From the NCBI GenBank assembly GCA_964345695.1, contig CAYFSC010000050.1, positions 1-17,452 on the forward strand: DNA of 17,452 nucleotides, read 5' to 3'. The notes under the pieces were generated by a model. The model was not told where the DNA came from and ran no database searches. It saw only the letters and a program-made list of their open reading frames with translations. How positions within the stretch are numbered: position 1 is the stretch's first letter; each line of letters starts with the position of its first letter. This document shows positions 7,999-14,631 of this stretch, in pieces. Source of the DNA: CAYFSC01 sp964345695. GTDB taxonomy: Bacteria; Bacteroidota; Rhodothermia; Rhodothermales; Salinibacteraceae. A program made the translations under genes and the position numbers.

Positions 7999-8925
7999 TT
8001 AGATAAGCACGAAGGTCACTCCAACGGAGAGCACCTCTTTCAGTTGGATGGCGCCGCTGGTATTCTCGTTAAACAGCGCGACGAACTCCAGATCGGTCGT
8101 GAGCCAGTTGTTGACCTGCATCGTGATGTAGTTTTCCCACAGCACGTCGGGCGGGTTCTCGATCTGGTTGAACGAGAGGAAAACATTGGCACTCGATTTG
8201 TAGCGGACGTTGGTAAAGATCTCCCGGCTGAAGGTCGCGGCAATCTCGGCCCCGGCTTCGACCCGGGCGGTCTGGTCGCGATCCACGTCGTAGAGAATGC
8301 GGAGATCCTCGTCGCGAACAACGGTCTGCTTCGAGGCCGCGCTGAGGCGGACGGTGTACCACTCTCTGGGATTGTACGTCAGCCCGATGGTTTCCGTGAT
8401 GAAGGCAGGCGCCAGAAACTCCGATGTCTGCACTGGCGGCTCGTCCTCGGCGAAGGAGGCGTCTTCCGGAAACGGATTGCTCGTGTAATCAAATCCTTTG
8501 GCAAACTGCGTGCGAAGTCGGGCGGAAATCGTAGGTTTAAACCGCCGAAAGAAGCCATTCCCAGTGTAGCGGAGGTTGGTCTGCGCCCGAATCTGGTCGC
8601 TCGACTTGCGCAACGGCTCGTCGTCTTCGTCGTCTTCGCTGGTGATGATGCCGAAGCCCAGGCGCAATTCATGCGTCTGCGTCCATCTGTCGGTGGTTTG
8701 CTGCGCTGTGCCGCTGATGGAGGTCGTGAACGAGAGGGTGTTGAGGCCTCCCTCCTGCCAGTCTTTGTAGGCCGCCTGCGACCCCGACAGCTTGCCCGCC
8801 AGGTCGTAGGTCCACCTTGTCGTGTCGGGTGCGGCATCGGCAGACTGGGCGGTCACATGCTGAGGCCCCGTCGCAACAACCAGGAGGATGCCCAGCACCA
8901 CGGGCGAGAGAGCGCGAATCGACAT
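7999..8925 (-). CDS. DUF3078 domain-containing outer-membrane protein
   Basis: Predicted exported beta-rich protein of 308 residues, probably an outer-membrane barrel. It begins with a Sec signal peptide (hydrophobic 8-20, cleavage likely after VTA26). The KDWQEGGLN motif at 54-62 marks the DUF3078 family, whose members share a Trp/Gly/Gly/Asn motif near the start of the mature protein. The remainder shows alternating amphipathic strands and ends in the hydrophobic VGVTFVLI, fitting a barrel terminal strand. An acidic EDDEDDE insert at 97-103 is probably a loop and fits a halophilic proteome. I prefer the ATG at 8925 over a TTG at 8940 because it gives a compact signal peptide. It heads the five-gene envelope run; the next gene starts 19 bp after its stop. 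Function unknown. Confidence 0.82.
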   Translation of the reverse strand: MSIRALSPVVLGILLVVATGPQHVTAQSADAAPDTTRWTYDLAGKLSGSQAAYKDWQEGGLNTLSFTTSISGTAQQTTDRWTQTHELRLGFGIITSEDDEDDEPLRKSSDQIRAQTNLRYTGNGFFRRFKPTISARLRTQFAKGFDYTSNPFPEDASFAEDEPPVQTSEFLAPAFITETIGLTYNPREWYTVRLSAASKQTVVRDEDLRILYDVDRDQTARVEAGAEIAATFSREIFTNVRYKSSANVFLSFNQIENPPDVLWENYITMQVNNWLTTDLEFVALFNENTSGAIQLKEVLSVGVTFVLI

Positions 8926-9006
8926 AGGCAGAGGGGACAATCATGGGGGAAAGGGCCCTCGGGGGTCCGATCCAGCAGACCGGCACCGAGGAGTGTTAGC
9001 CAAACT

Positions 9007-9038
9007 CCAATGTATTTGCCGCCGCTACTGGATTCAAA
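9007..9038 (-). promoter_or_regulatory. Bacteroidota-type promoter for the envelope gene run
   Basis: On the minus strand TTTG (9035-9038), a 20-nt spacer and TACATTGG (9007-9014) match the Bacteroidota sigma-factor pattern TTTG...TAnnTTTG with one mismatch. The same bases can be read as a sigma70-like TTGAAT-N17-TACATT. It lies in an otherwise gene-free 150-bp gap and would leave a leader of roughly 75 nt before the DUF3078 start at 8925. Confidence 0.5.
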
Positions 9039-9075
9039 TGAAACCCCCTCAAGATGTCGACACTTCGGACGCGCT

Positions 9076-11358
9076 TCACGCCGCGTCGTCGTCCAGGGTC
9101 CACACGGTCGGGGTGCCGGCGCGCATCGCATACCGGTGTGGCGACGCTTCGAGGATGTGCCCATCGCGCACCTTCAGCCACTGGAACTCGAACCAGGTGC
9201 CGTTCGGCACCTCTACCTCCAGCGTCCAGCGCGGGTAGTCGTGCGCCGACAGCGGACCGGCCGCCCGCTCGGGGTTGCCGTCTCCGAGGGCGTCGATGCT
9301 GCCCACCAGGTACACCTCCTCGCCCCATTCGGTATGCACCTCGACCTGGATGGTCGTTGGCACGGCCGCGCGCGACTGGGCCTCCAGCGGCTGCAACCAC
9401 AGGCAGGCATATGGCGGAAACACGATGCGGCCGCTTGAAAAGTGGAGAGAGTCCTCATCAAGCACGTCGCGCATGGTGGGTGTCTGCCAGGCCGACGGAA
9501 GGGTCTGCAGGGCCACCGTTTGCGGCGTGTCCGCGAAGTTTGCAAGCGCAAGCAGCCGATCGGTCGTCCGGGCTCGCTCGACGGCAAAGACGCGGTCGTT
9601 GGCCAGATGCAGCACGCGCTCCGTTGCACGGCCGTGCAGAGCCGGCGTGTCGCGGCGGGTGTCGGCAAGTTGTTTGAGCCCGTAAAAGAGATCGTGCTCC
9701 ACGCGGTCTGGAGGGTGACGCAGAGCGGCTTTCTCCCAGTCCATGGACGGACGATGAATCCACCGGTTGTCCTCCGCCTGCTCCGGATGGGTCAGGTAGG
9801 ACGTGTCGTTAAGCAGTCCGATCTCGTCGCCGCTGTACAGCTGCGGCACCCCGCGCATGGCAAACGCGACGCTGTGCAGCAGAAGGATACGGCGCACGGC
9901 GTGCTGCACGTCCTCGGTGTCGCCTTCGATTTGGGCGCGCTGCAGGCCGGCGAGCGCCGCCGTGGTCCCCGACGTACGCGCCTCGCCCGTCTGGGGATCG
10001 CGCTGGAAGTCGTAGCCCTCTGCGGGGCTTCCCGGCACGCGCCCGGCGTAATAGTCGGCGCAGAAGGTGCGGGTATCCCGCCCGTCCTGGCCCACCTGCG
10101 CGGCGTCACGGTCGGCAATGCCCCACCCGATGTCGTCGTGGGCCCGGACGTAGTTGAGCCACGACGTGTGCGGAGGCGGTTCCGGAAGATTCGCGAGCAT
10201 GGTGCGCAGAAGCTGCACGTTCTCACTGGCGAGCGCATGCCAGAGGTGCGACATCAGCGACGCGTTGTAGGCGATCTCGCACTCGTCGCGATCTGTGCCT
10301 GTGCCCAGGTACCGGACGATCTCGTGCGGCGCAACGATGGCTTCCGCCTTGAACAGCACGCCCGGCGCCGCCACGTTCATGAGGGCGCGATAGGCTCGCA
10401 GCAGCGCGTGCGCCTCGGGGCGGTTCTGGCAGTTTGTGCCTTTCTCTTTCCACAAAAACGGCACTGCGTCGAGCCGCAACACGTCCACGCCCACATTGGC
10501 GAGGAAGAGCATCTCGCGAAGCATGTGGACGAAAACATCGGGGTTGGCGTAATTGAGGTCCCACTGAAACTCATAGAAGGTCGTCCACACCCAGCGGTCG
10601 AGCGCGTCGACGTAGGTGAAGTTGCCCGGTGCGAAATCAGGAAAGACCTCCGGGAGCGACGCTTCGTAGGCGTCAGGGATCGTCCGGTCGTCGAAGGTGC
10701 GATAGAGCGCCTGAGAGCGCTCGTCGCCGCTTCTGGCCTTTTGCGCCCAGGCGTGCTCCTTGGCCGTGTGGTTCATGACGAAGTCGACCGCCAGCACCAT
10801 ATCTTCGTGGTGCAGGGTGCGCGCGAGGTCGCGGAGCGCATCCATCGTACCGAGTGCGGGGTCGACGCGGCGGAAGCTCGTTACGGCATAGCCTCCATCA
10901 TCAGGACCGTCACGCGTTTCCAGCAGCGGCATCAGGTGCAGGTAGGTGATGCCCAGCTCCTGCAGATACGGAAGCTGGCGCTGGAGGCCCTCCAGCGTGC
11001 CGGCAAACTTGTCGACGTACAGCGTCATACCGATCCGGCGCTGATGCTGGAACCAGTCCGGCTGCGCCGCACGCTCCTCGTCCAGCGCCCGAAGCCGCTC
11101 GCTGCGGGCCCGGAACCCGTCGAGCGCCGCTTCGACCGCCCGCGCGACCCCGGCGACCTGCGCGAAGTCGGTACCGTAGACCGACGCGTAGGCCTCCCAA
11201 AAGTCGGGTACAGCCGCGCGCAGGCGCCCTTCCACCTCCGGCGCACGATCGATGATCGACGCGTGGCGGTCCAGCAGCGCGTCGATCAGGCGTGCCGGCC
11301 GGTCGTCTGCCGCCTGCCACTGCGCGGGACGGATGCCGAGCGGGTGCGCTTCAGACAT
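9076..11358 (-). CDS. Amylosucrase (GH13_4) with C-terminal CBM20-like domain
   Basis: Predicted transglucosylase that moves glucose from sucrose to an alpha-1,4-glucan and releases fructose. The 760 residues show a helical N-terminal domain (1-100), a GH13 barrel (about 105-560), a beta C-domain (about 575-660) and a CBM20-like module (668-757). GH13 motifs are intact: DFVMNH 192-197, nucleophile Asp297 in VLRLDAV, acid/base Glu339 in FKAEAIV, and His407-Asp408 in VRAHDD. The DGGYAV signature (154-159), which includes the Asp of the pocket salt bridge in Neisseria amylosucrase, and NRWIHRP (531-537) point to amylosucrase rather than a general alpha-amylase. Usual family length is about 620-660; the excess is the added domain. 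No signal peptide is visible, so it is probably cytoplasmic. It follows the sugar kinase gene by 92 bp on the same strand, so fructose release and phosphorylation are probably coupled. The leader reads CCCTCCT directly before ATG, with no Shine-Dalgarno. Confidence 0.9.
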   Translation of the reverse strand: MSEAHPLGIRPAQWQAADDRPARLIDALLDRHASIIDRAPEVEGRLRAAVPDFWEAYASVYGTDFAQVAGVARAVEAALDGFRARSERLRALDEERAAQPDWFQHQRRIGMTLYVDKFAGTLEGLQRQLPYLQELGITYLHLMPLLETRDGPDDGGYAVTSFRRVDPALGTMDALRDLARTLHHEDMVLAVDFVMNHTAKEHAWAQKARSGDERSQALYRTFDDRTIPDAYEASLPEVFPDFAPGNFTYVDALDRWVWTTFYEFQWDLNYANPDVFVHMLREMLFLANVGVDVLRLDAVPFLWKEKGTNCQNRPEAHALLRAYRALMNVAAPGVLFKAEAIVAPHEIVRYLGTGTDRDECEIAYNASLMSHLWHALASENVQLLRTMLANLPEPPPHTSWLNYVRAHDDIGWGIADRDAAQVGQDGRDTRTFCADYYAGRVPGSPAEGYDFQRDPQTGEARTSGTTAALAGLQRAQIEGDTEDVQHAVRRILLLHSVAFAMRGVPQLYSGDEIGLLNDTSYLTHPEQAEDNRWIHRPSMDWEKAALRHPPDRVEHDLFYGLKQLADTRRDTPALHGRATERVLHLANDRVFAVERARTTDRLLALANFADTPQTVALQTLPSAWQTPTMRDVLDEDSLHFSSGRIVFPPYACLWLQPLEAQSRAAVPTTIQVEVHTEWGEEVYLVGSIDALGDGNPERAAGPLSAHDYPRWTLEVEVPNGTWFEFQWLKVRDGHILEASPHRYAMRAGTPTVWTLDDDAA

Positions 11359-11450
11359 AGGAGGGACGATCGCAGTGAGAGCAGAAGCGAAGATCGACGG
11401 CGAACGGCAGGCCAGGCTCCGACCCGTTCAGCGCCCGGGCATTCGGCCGC

Positions 11451-12335
11451 TTAAGCCACCGCGTCGAGCACGTTTTGCGGAACGGAGGGCATGCCGCCGC
11501 GCTGCGTCACGACGTAGGCTGCATATCGATTGGCAGCCATCAGCATGCGCTTCAGCGAGCTGTCGCGCAGCAGATGGTGGGTGATGGTGGCGAGGAACGC
11601 ATCGCCCACCCCCACTGCATCGCCGTCGGAGGCATCGACCTCCGGCGCAGGCCGTTCGATGCGCTCGTCCACGGTGAGGAGGGCGCTCCCCGTCGCCCCG
11701 CGCGTAAGGCACACGAGCTGGATGTCTTGCGCGTCCATCAGCCACGCGTCGAGCTCGTCCGTGCCGACCAACGTGCCCAGCAGATCCCACTCGTGCTCGT
11801 TGCACTTGATGACATCGGCGCGCTCGATGGAGGCTCGCAACACGTCCCCGTCGTAGTGGGGCGGTCGCAGGTTGACATCCAGGATGCGGACCGCAGCGGC
11901 CGGAACCGCCTCCAGGAAGGCATGGAGGGTGGAGCGAGTTTGGGTGCCGCGCTGCGAGAGCGTCGAGAAGCAGACCGCATCGGTGTCCGCCGCCAGCGCC
12001 TCCAGGGTGGCGTCCATGGTCAGGTAATCCCACGCCACGTCTTCGGTGATGAGGTACGACGGCTCGTTGTCCTCCATGTGCACCTGCACCGTCCCGGTCG
12101 GGTGCGCGTCGTCCACCTGCAGCCCGGAGCAATCGATGCCGTGACCCTGGAGGTGATCACGTAGTTCGTGGCCACGGGCATCGTCGCCAATTCGGCTGGC
12201 GATGACGCCGCGGTTGCCGAGCACGCCCGCATGGTACGCCACGTTCGCCGGTGCCCCGCCGGGTCGGCGCTGATCGGGAAAGACATCCCAAAGGACTTCT
12301 CCGAGTCCGACGACGGTGGGGGGCATGGTACTCAT
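11451..12335 (-). CDS. PfkB-family carbohydrate kinase, probable fructokinase
   Basis: Predicted ATP-dependent sugar kinase of 294 residues, normal length for the ribokinase/PfkB family. Motifs seen are VVGLGEVLWDVFPD at the N-terminus, the substrate-site GGAPANVA at 26-33, KCNEHE at 177-182, the nucleotide-binding TRGATG at 211-216 and the catalytic signature DAVGVGDAF at 239-247 with base Asp245. The usual GAGD anion hole is GVGD here. The N-terminus and GGAPANVA resemble bacterial fructokinases. Location immediately upstream of an amylosucrase, which releases fructose, supports fructose as substrate (inference). The ATG at 12335 was taken; a second ATG three codons in (12326) is equally plausible. 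It is probably the first gene of a two-gene operon. Confidence 0.9.
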   Translation of the reverse strand: MSTMPPTVVGLGEVLWDVFPDQRRPGGAPANVAYHAGVLGNRGVIASRIGDDARGHELRDHLQGHGIDCSGLQVDDAHPTGTVQVHMEDNEPSYLITEDVAWDYLTMDATLEALAADTDAVCFSTLSQRGTQTRSTLHAFLEAVPAAAVRILDVNLRPPHYDGDVLRASIERADVIKCNEHEWDLLGTLVGTDELDAWLMDAQDIQLVCLTRGATGSALLTVDERIERPAPEVDASDGDAVGVGDAFLATITHHLLRDSSLKRMLMAANRYAAYVVTQRGGMPSVPQNVLDAVA

Positions 12336-12407
12336 CGGGTGGGTGCAAAAGGACGGCCTCGGTGCGGGGCGCCGACAGGCCCAGGTGAGCGAGAGGGGGT
12401 TGCCTGC

Positions 12408-12438
12408 GTAAGGTAATCGTGCCGGTTCACGGTCGCAA
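12408..12438 (-). promoter_or_regulatory. Promoter candidate for the kinase-amylosucrase pair
   Basis: On the minus strand TTG (12436-12438), a 20-nt spacer and TACCTTAC (12408-12415) fit the TTTG/TTG-N~20-TAnnTT(T)G pattern, with the same spacing as the candidate at 9007-9038. It lies between the channel gene stop and the kinase start, about 70 bp before that start. The last two bases of the -7 element deviate. Confidence 0.38.
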
Positions 12439-12443
12439 CGTCC

Positions 12444-13328
12444 TCACAGCGGATGGCCGCAGTGCGGACAGCGACGCGGGGAGGCGGGGTCGTCGCCCCC
12501 CTCCGCAAGGTCGACGGTTGCCCCCAGCAGCCGCTGCCGCTCTTTCAAGGCTGCCCATTCCTCCTGCAGTCCCGAGGCCAGAATGCCGGCCGGAAGCGCA
12601 AAGAGCCCCACGCCCAGGATGGCCGATACGGACGCCAGAATCCGCCCGATGGTGGTGACGGGATACACGTCGCCGTACCCTACAGTGGTGAGGGTGGCGA
12701 CGGCCCACCACATCGTGGACGGTATGCTGGAGAACACCTCCGGCTGGGCCGTGTGCTCGGCGTAATACATGAGTGAGGCTGCAAACACCAGCAGCAGCGC
12801 CAGTACTGAAAAGCTCAGTATCAGCTCTTCTTTCTTTCGTACGATCACGTTGCGTAGCGAGTAGAATGCCGGGACGTACCGGCCGAGCTTGGCAATCCGA
12901 AAGATGCGCAGCAGACGCAGCGAGCGCAGAAACCGCAGGTCCACGCCAAAAAATGGCAGGTAGAACGGGGCGACGGCCAGAAAGTCGATGACGGCCATCG
13001 GCGAGCGGGCAAACCGAAGGCGTCCCATGAGGGGGCGCGCGTACCGTTCGTCTTCCACCGCGGCCCATACGCGGGCGGCGTACTCCACCGAGAAAGCCCC
13101 GACCGAGACAAGCTCGAACGTCCACAGAAGCTCCGAAAAGCCGGCCTCGATCCACGGCACCGTTCCTACAATGACCACGACCACGTTGAGGGCGATCAGG
13201 GCCATGATGAAGACATCGAAGTAGAGGCTCACCGTGTCCCCTGGCTCCGCGACAGAGACGACCTCCCACGTGCGGCGCCGCATCTGCGACCACCACGTCT
13301 GCCGAACCGAGGATGCATCCGTACTCAC
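12444..13328 (-). CDS. Voltage-gated potassium channel (ion transporter family)
   Basis: Predicted inner-membrane K+ channel subunit of 294 residues that should assemble as a tetramer. It has six membrane segments: S1 about 36-56, S2 about 66-88, S3 about 110-127, S4 about 131-146, S5 about 168-190 and S6 about 228-252. S4 carries five arginines at every third position (132, 135, 138, 141, 144), the classic voltage sensor. The pore loop contains the K+ selectivity filter TVGYGD at 215-220. The C-terminus is short, with a CPHCG at 287-291 that looks like half a zinc ribbon, so a metal site could form between subunits (inference). The start is GTG with AGGA five bases upstream. It stands 118 bp after the recombinase gene and 108 bp before the kinase gene, so it may be transcribed alone. 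Confidence 0.93.
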   Translation of the reverse strand: MSTDASSVRQTWWSQMRRRTWEVVSVAEPGDTVSLYFDVFIMALIALNVVVVIVGTVPWIEAGFSELLWTFELVSVGAFSVEYAARVWAAVEDERYARPLMGRLRFARSPMAVIDFLAVAPFYLPFFGVDLRFLRSLRLLRIFRIAKLGRYVPAFYSLRNVIVRKKEELILSFSVLALLLVFAASLMYYAEHTAQPEVFSSIPSTMWWAVATLTTVGYGDVYPVTTIGRILASVSAILGVGLFALPAGILASGLQEEWAALKERQRLLGATVDLAEGGDDPASPRRCPHCGHPL

Positions 13329-13333
13329 GGTGT

Positions 13334-13337
13334 TCCT
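13334..13337 (-). promoter_or_regulatory. Shine-Dalgarno motif for the channel gene
   Basis: AGGA (in context CAGGAA) on the minus strand, five bases before the GTG at 13328. It supports the GTG as start. Confidence 0.5.
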
Positions 13338-13446
13338 GCTGTGTTGAAAGTCCTTCGTTCACGCGTTGCTGGCACACCCGCTGGCAATGGACAGCGGACG
13401 TTCGGCGACGGGGGCAGTTCCACGATCACACCCTCCGGGTTCACAC

Positions 13447-14400
13447 CTATCCTTCCAGATCCTCCAACTCCTCTGGGTCGCGTTTCAGGAGGCCCTGCTT
13501 CTTGTAATAGATCATCGTCGTATCGAGCGTGCCGTGGCGCATGCGCTGCTTCACCTCCTCCAGCGGCATGCCGTCGTTGAGCCAGATGAGCGCCGCAGTG
13601 TGCGTCAGGCTATGCGGAGTGACGCCCTTGCGCTTGACGCCCGCGGTCTTCAGGTAGCCGTTCACGCGGCTACGAATCGAGCGCGTGTTGAGACGTTTGC
13701 CCCTCGACCGGTGGCCGTGCGAGACGAAGAGCGGGTCTTCCGGCTTCAGGTTGCTGCGCGTGTCGAGATAGGCTTCGAGCTTCTCCACCACCGGCTCATC
13801 AAGCGGCGCCTGCTGATCTTTGACGGAGCGCCCCTTTCCCTGCACACGGAGCACCGGCCCCATGAGCGTGTGCTCCATGTCTTCGACGTTTGCACGCACG
13901 ATTTCGATTTCGCTGAGTCCGGCGTACAGCATCAGGTACACCATTGCTGTGTCGCGCTTGTCGATCTGCGACGCTTCATCGAGCACCTCTTTCAGCGCCT
14001 CGATGTCCGATTCGGTCAGCACCGAGCGCGAATGGGTGTCGGGGCGGCGGTTGCCCTTGACGCCCTTCGCGGGATTTTCCTCCAGCTCGCCGATGTCCAC
14101 GAGGTACTGGCAAAAGCGGCGGATGGCCGTAAGGTACGTCGACACCGAGACCTGGCTCAGCTCCCGCTCCTCCATCAGATACGTTTTGTAGGCGCGCACA
14201 TCGTCTTCGGTGAAGCGAAAGCGCCCGTGGTGCGCCACGAACCACTTTTGGAAGGTGTTGAGCGAGCGGCGGTACGTGCCCACCGTTTCATCGCTCTTTT
14301 CCTTGAGGTATTCCTCTTCGAACGCCTGGCGGTGCTGGCGCAGCTCGCGCAGAGACAGGGTGAGACCGGGGGTGGCGGACGAGGAAGACGAGTCGGGCAT
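13447..14400 (-). CDS. XerC/D-like tyrosine recombinase lacking both catalytic arginines
   Basis: Tyrosine-recombinase-fold protein of 317 residues, normal Xer length. An N-terminal SAM-like core-binding domain (about 20-110) is followed by the catalytic domain (about 125-305). The nucleophile Tyr298 (TTMIYY), His289 nine residues before it, His263 (TPHSLTH) and the beta-hairpin Lys189 (GKG) are all in place. The two catalytic arginines are not: the usual GLR motif reads GLSE (Ser163), and the usual HxxRH reads HSLTH (Thr266). The codons are AGC and ACG, and the frame is otherwise undamaged. The protein may bind DNA without recombining it, or use other residues; family membership itself is clear. 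The ATG at 14400 was chosen because the longer in-frame reading (from 14559) adds a low-quality stretch across a likely promoter. No dif-like site or integrated element was recognised nearby. Confidence 0.9.
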   Translation of the reverse strand: MPDSSSSSATPGLTLSLRELRQHRQAFEEEYLKEKSDETVGTYRRSLNTFQKWFVAHHGRFRFTEDDVRAYKTYLMEERELSQVSVSTYLTAIRRFCQYLVDIGELEENPAKGVKGNRRPDTHSRSVLTESDIEALKEVLDEASQIDKRDTAMVYLMLYAGLSEIEIVRANVEDMEHTLMGPVLRVQGKGRSVKDQQAPLDEPVVEKLEAYLDTRSNLKPEDPLFVSHGHRSRGKRLNTRSIRSRVNGYLKTAGVKRKGVTPHSLTHTAALIWLNDGMPLEEVKQRMRHGTLDTTMIYYKKQGLLKRDPEELEDLEG

Positions 14401-14468
14401 GGGGAACGTGGGTTGCGCGGAAAGCCGGTACGGGGAGGTGCGACCAGGACGGCGGTCCAGATGGACGA

Positions 14469-14486
14469 CGTCCGCCCTCGCGGACG
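14469..14486 (-). promoter_or_regulatory. Stable small hairpin in the recombinase gene leader
   Basis: CGTCCGC (14469-14475) and GCGGACG (14480-14486) form a perfect 7-bp stem around a four-base loop, 68 bp before the recombinase ATG. It has no T-run. It could be a leader structure or operator; no function is shown. Confidence 0.3.
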
Positions 14487-14511
14487 CACGTTGTAAGGAA
14501 CGACCGAGATC

Positions 14512-14529
14512 GGAATTTATCAATAACGG
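14512..14529 (-). promoter_or_regulatory. AT-rich island, possible recombinase promoter
   Basis: The minus strand reads TTATTGATAAATTCC here, an AT-rich patch in an otherwise GC-rich 220-bp gap. It contains TTGATA (five of six matches to a -35 box) and TAAATT (TAnnTT), but no well-spaced partner element for either. The base composition is the main evidence. Confidence 0.25.
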
Positions 14530-14568
14530 ACCCAGGACGGCTCCGCTGGGTGTCGGCACGGTCGCAGG

Positions 14569-14586
14569 GACGGGCCCGGTCCCGTC
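14569..14586 (-). terminator. GC-rich hairpin downstream of the dipeptidase gene
   Basis: GACGGG (14569-14574) and CCCGTC (14581-14586) form a 6-bp stem with a six-base loop, 35-52 bp past the dipeptidase stop. It has no T-run, so only weak evidence for intrinsic termination. Confidence 0.3.
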
Positions 14587-14596
14587 TGCCGCCTCT

Positions 14597-14631
14597 CCGA
14601 CGGCGCCCGCGGACGGCGTCTCAGCCGTCGG
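14597..14631 (-). terminator. Hairpin overlapping the dipeptidase stop codon
   Basis: A perfect 8-bp inverted repeat, CCGACGGC (14597-14604) and GCCGTCGG (14624-14631), spans the stop codon at 14621-14623. An alternative 6-bp pairing (14612-14617 with 14624-14629) competes with it. It probably marks the 3' end of the transcript, though without a T-run. Confidence 0.35.

Noticed and set aside
8983..9012. Weak hairpin GGAGT/ACTCC after the amylosucrase gene as a terminator
   Set aside because: Only a 5-bp stem, no T-run, and it overlaps the promoter candidate; insufficient for a terminator call.
9442..11454. Plus-strand open frame of 670 codons antisense to the amylosucrase gene
   Set aside because: Compositional shadow with no domain; the minus strand encodes all GH13 catalytic motifs.
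12427..13377. Minus-strand frame of 316 codons overlapping the channel gene in another frame
   Set aside because: Arg/Gly-rich with no motif; the overlapping frame encodes S1-S6 and TVGYGD.
13426..13447. Direct repeat TCACACC, two copies 15 bp apart, upstream of the channel gene
   Set aside because: A 7-bp repeat is too short to stand out here, overlaps the recombinase stop codon and lies about 100 bp from the channel start. No further copies with regular spacing were seen.
13447..14400. Recombinase as evidence of an integrated mobile element
   Set aside because: No flanking direct repeats, tRNA gene, phage or transfer genes, or composition shift were seen; neighbours look like ordinary chromosomal genes.
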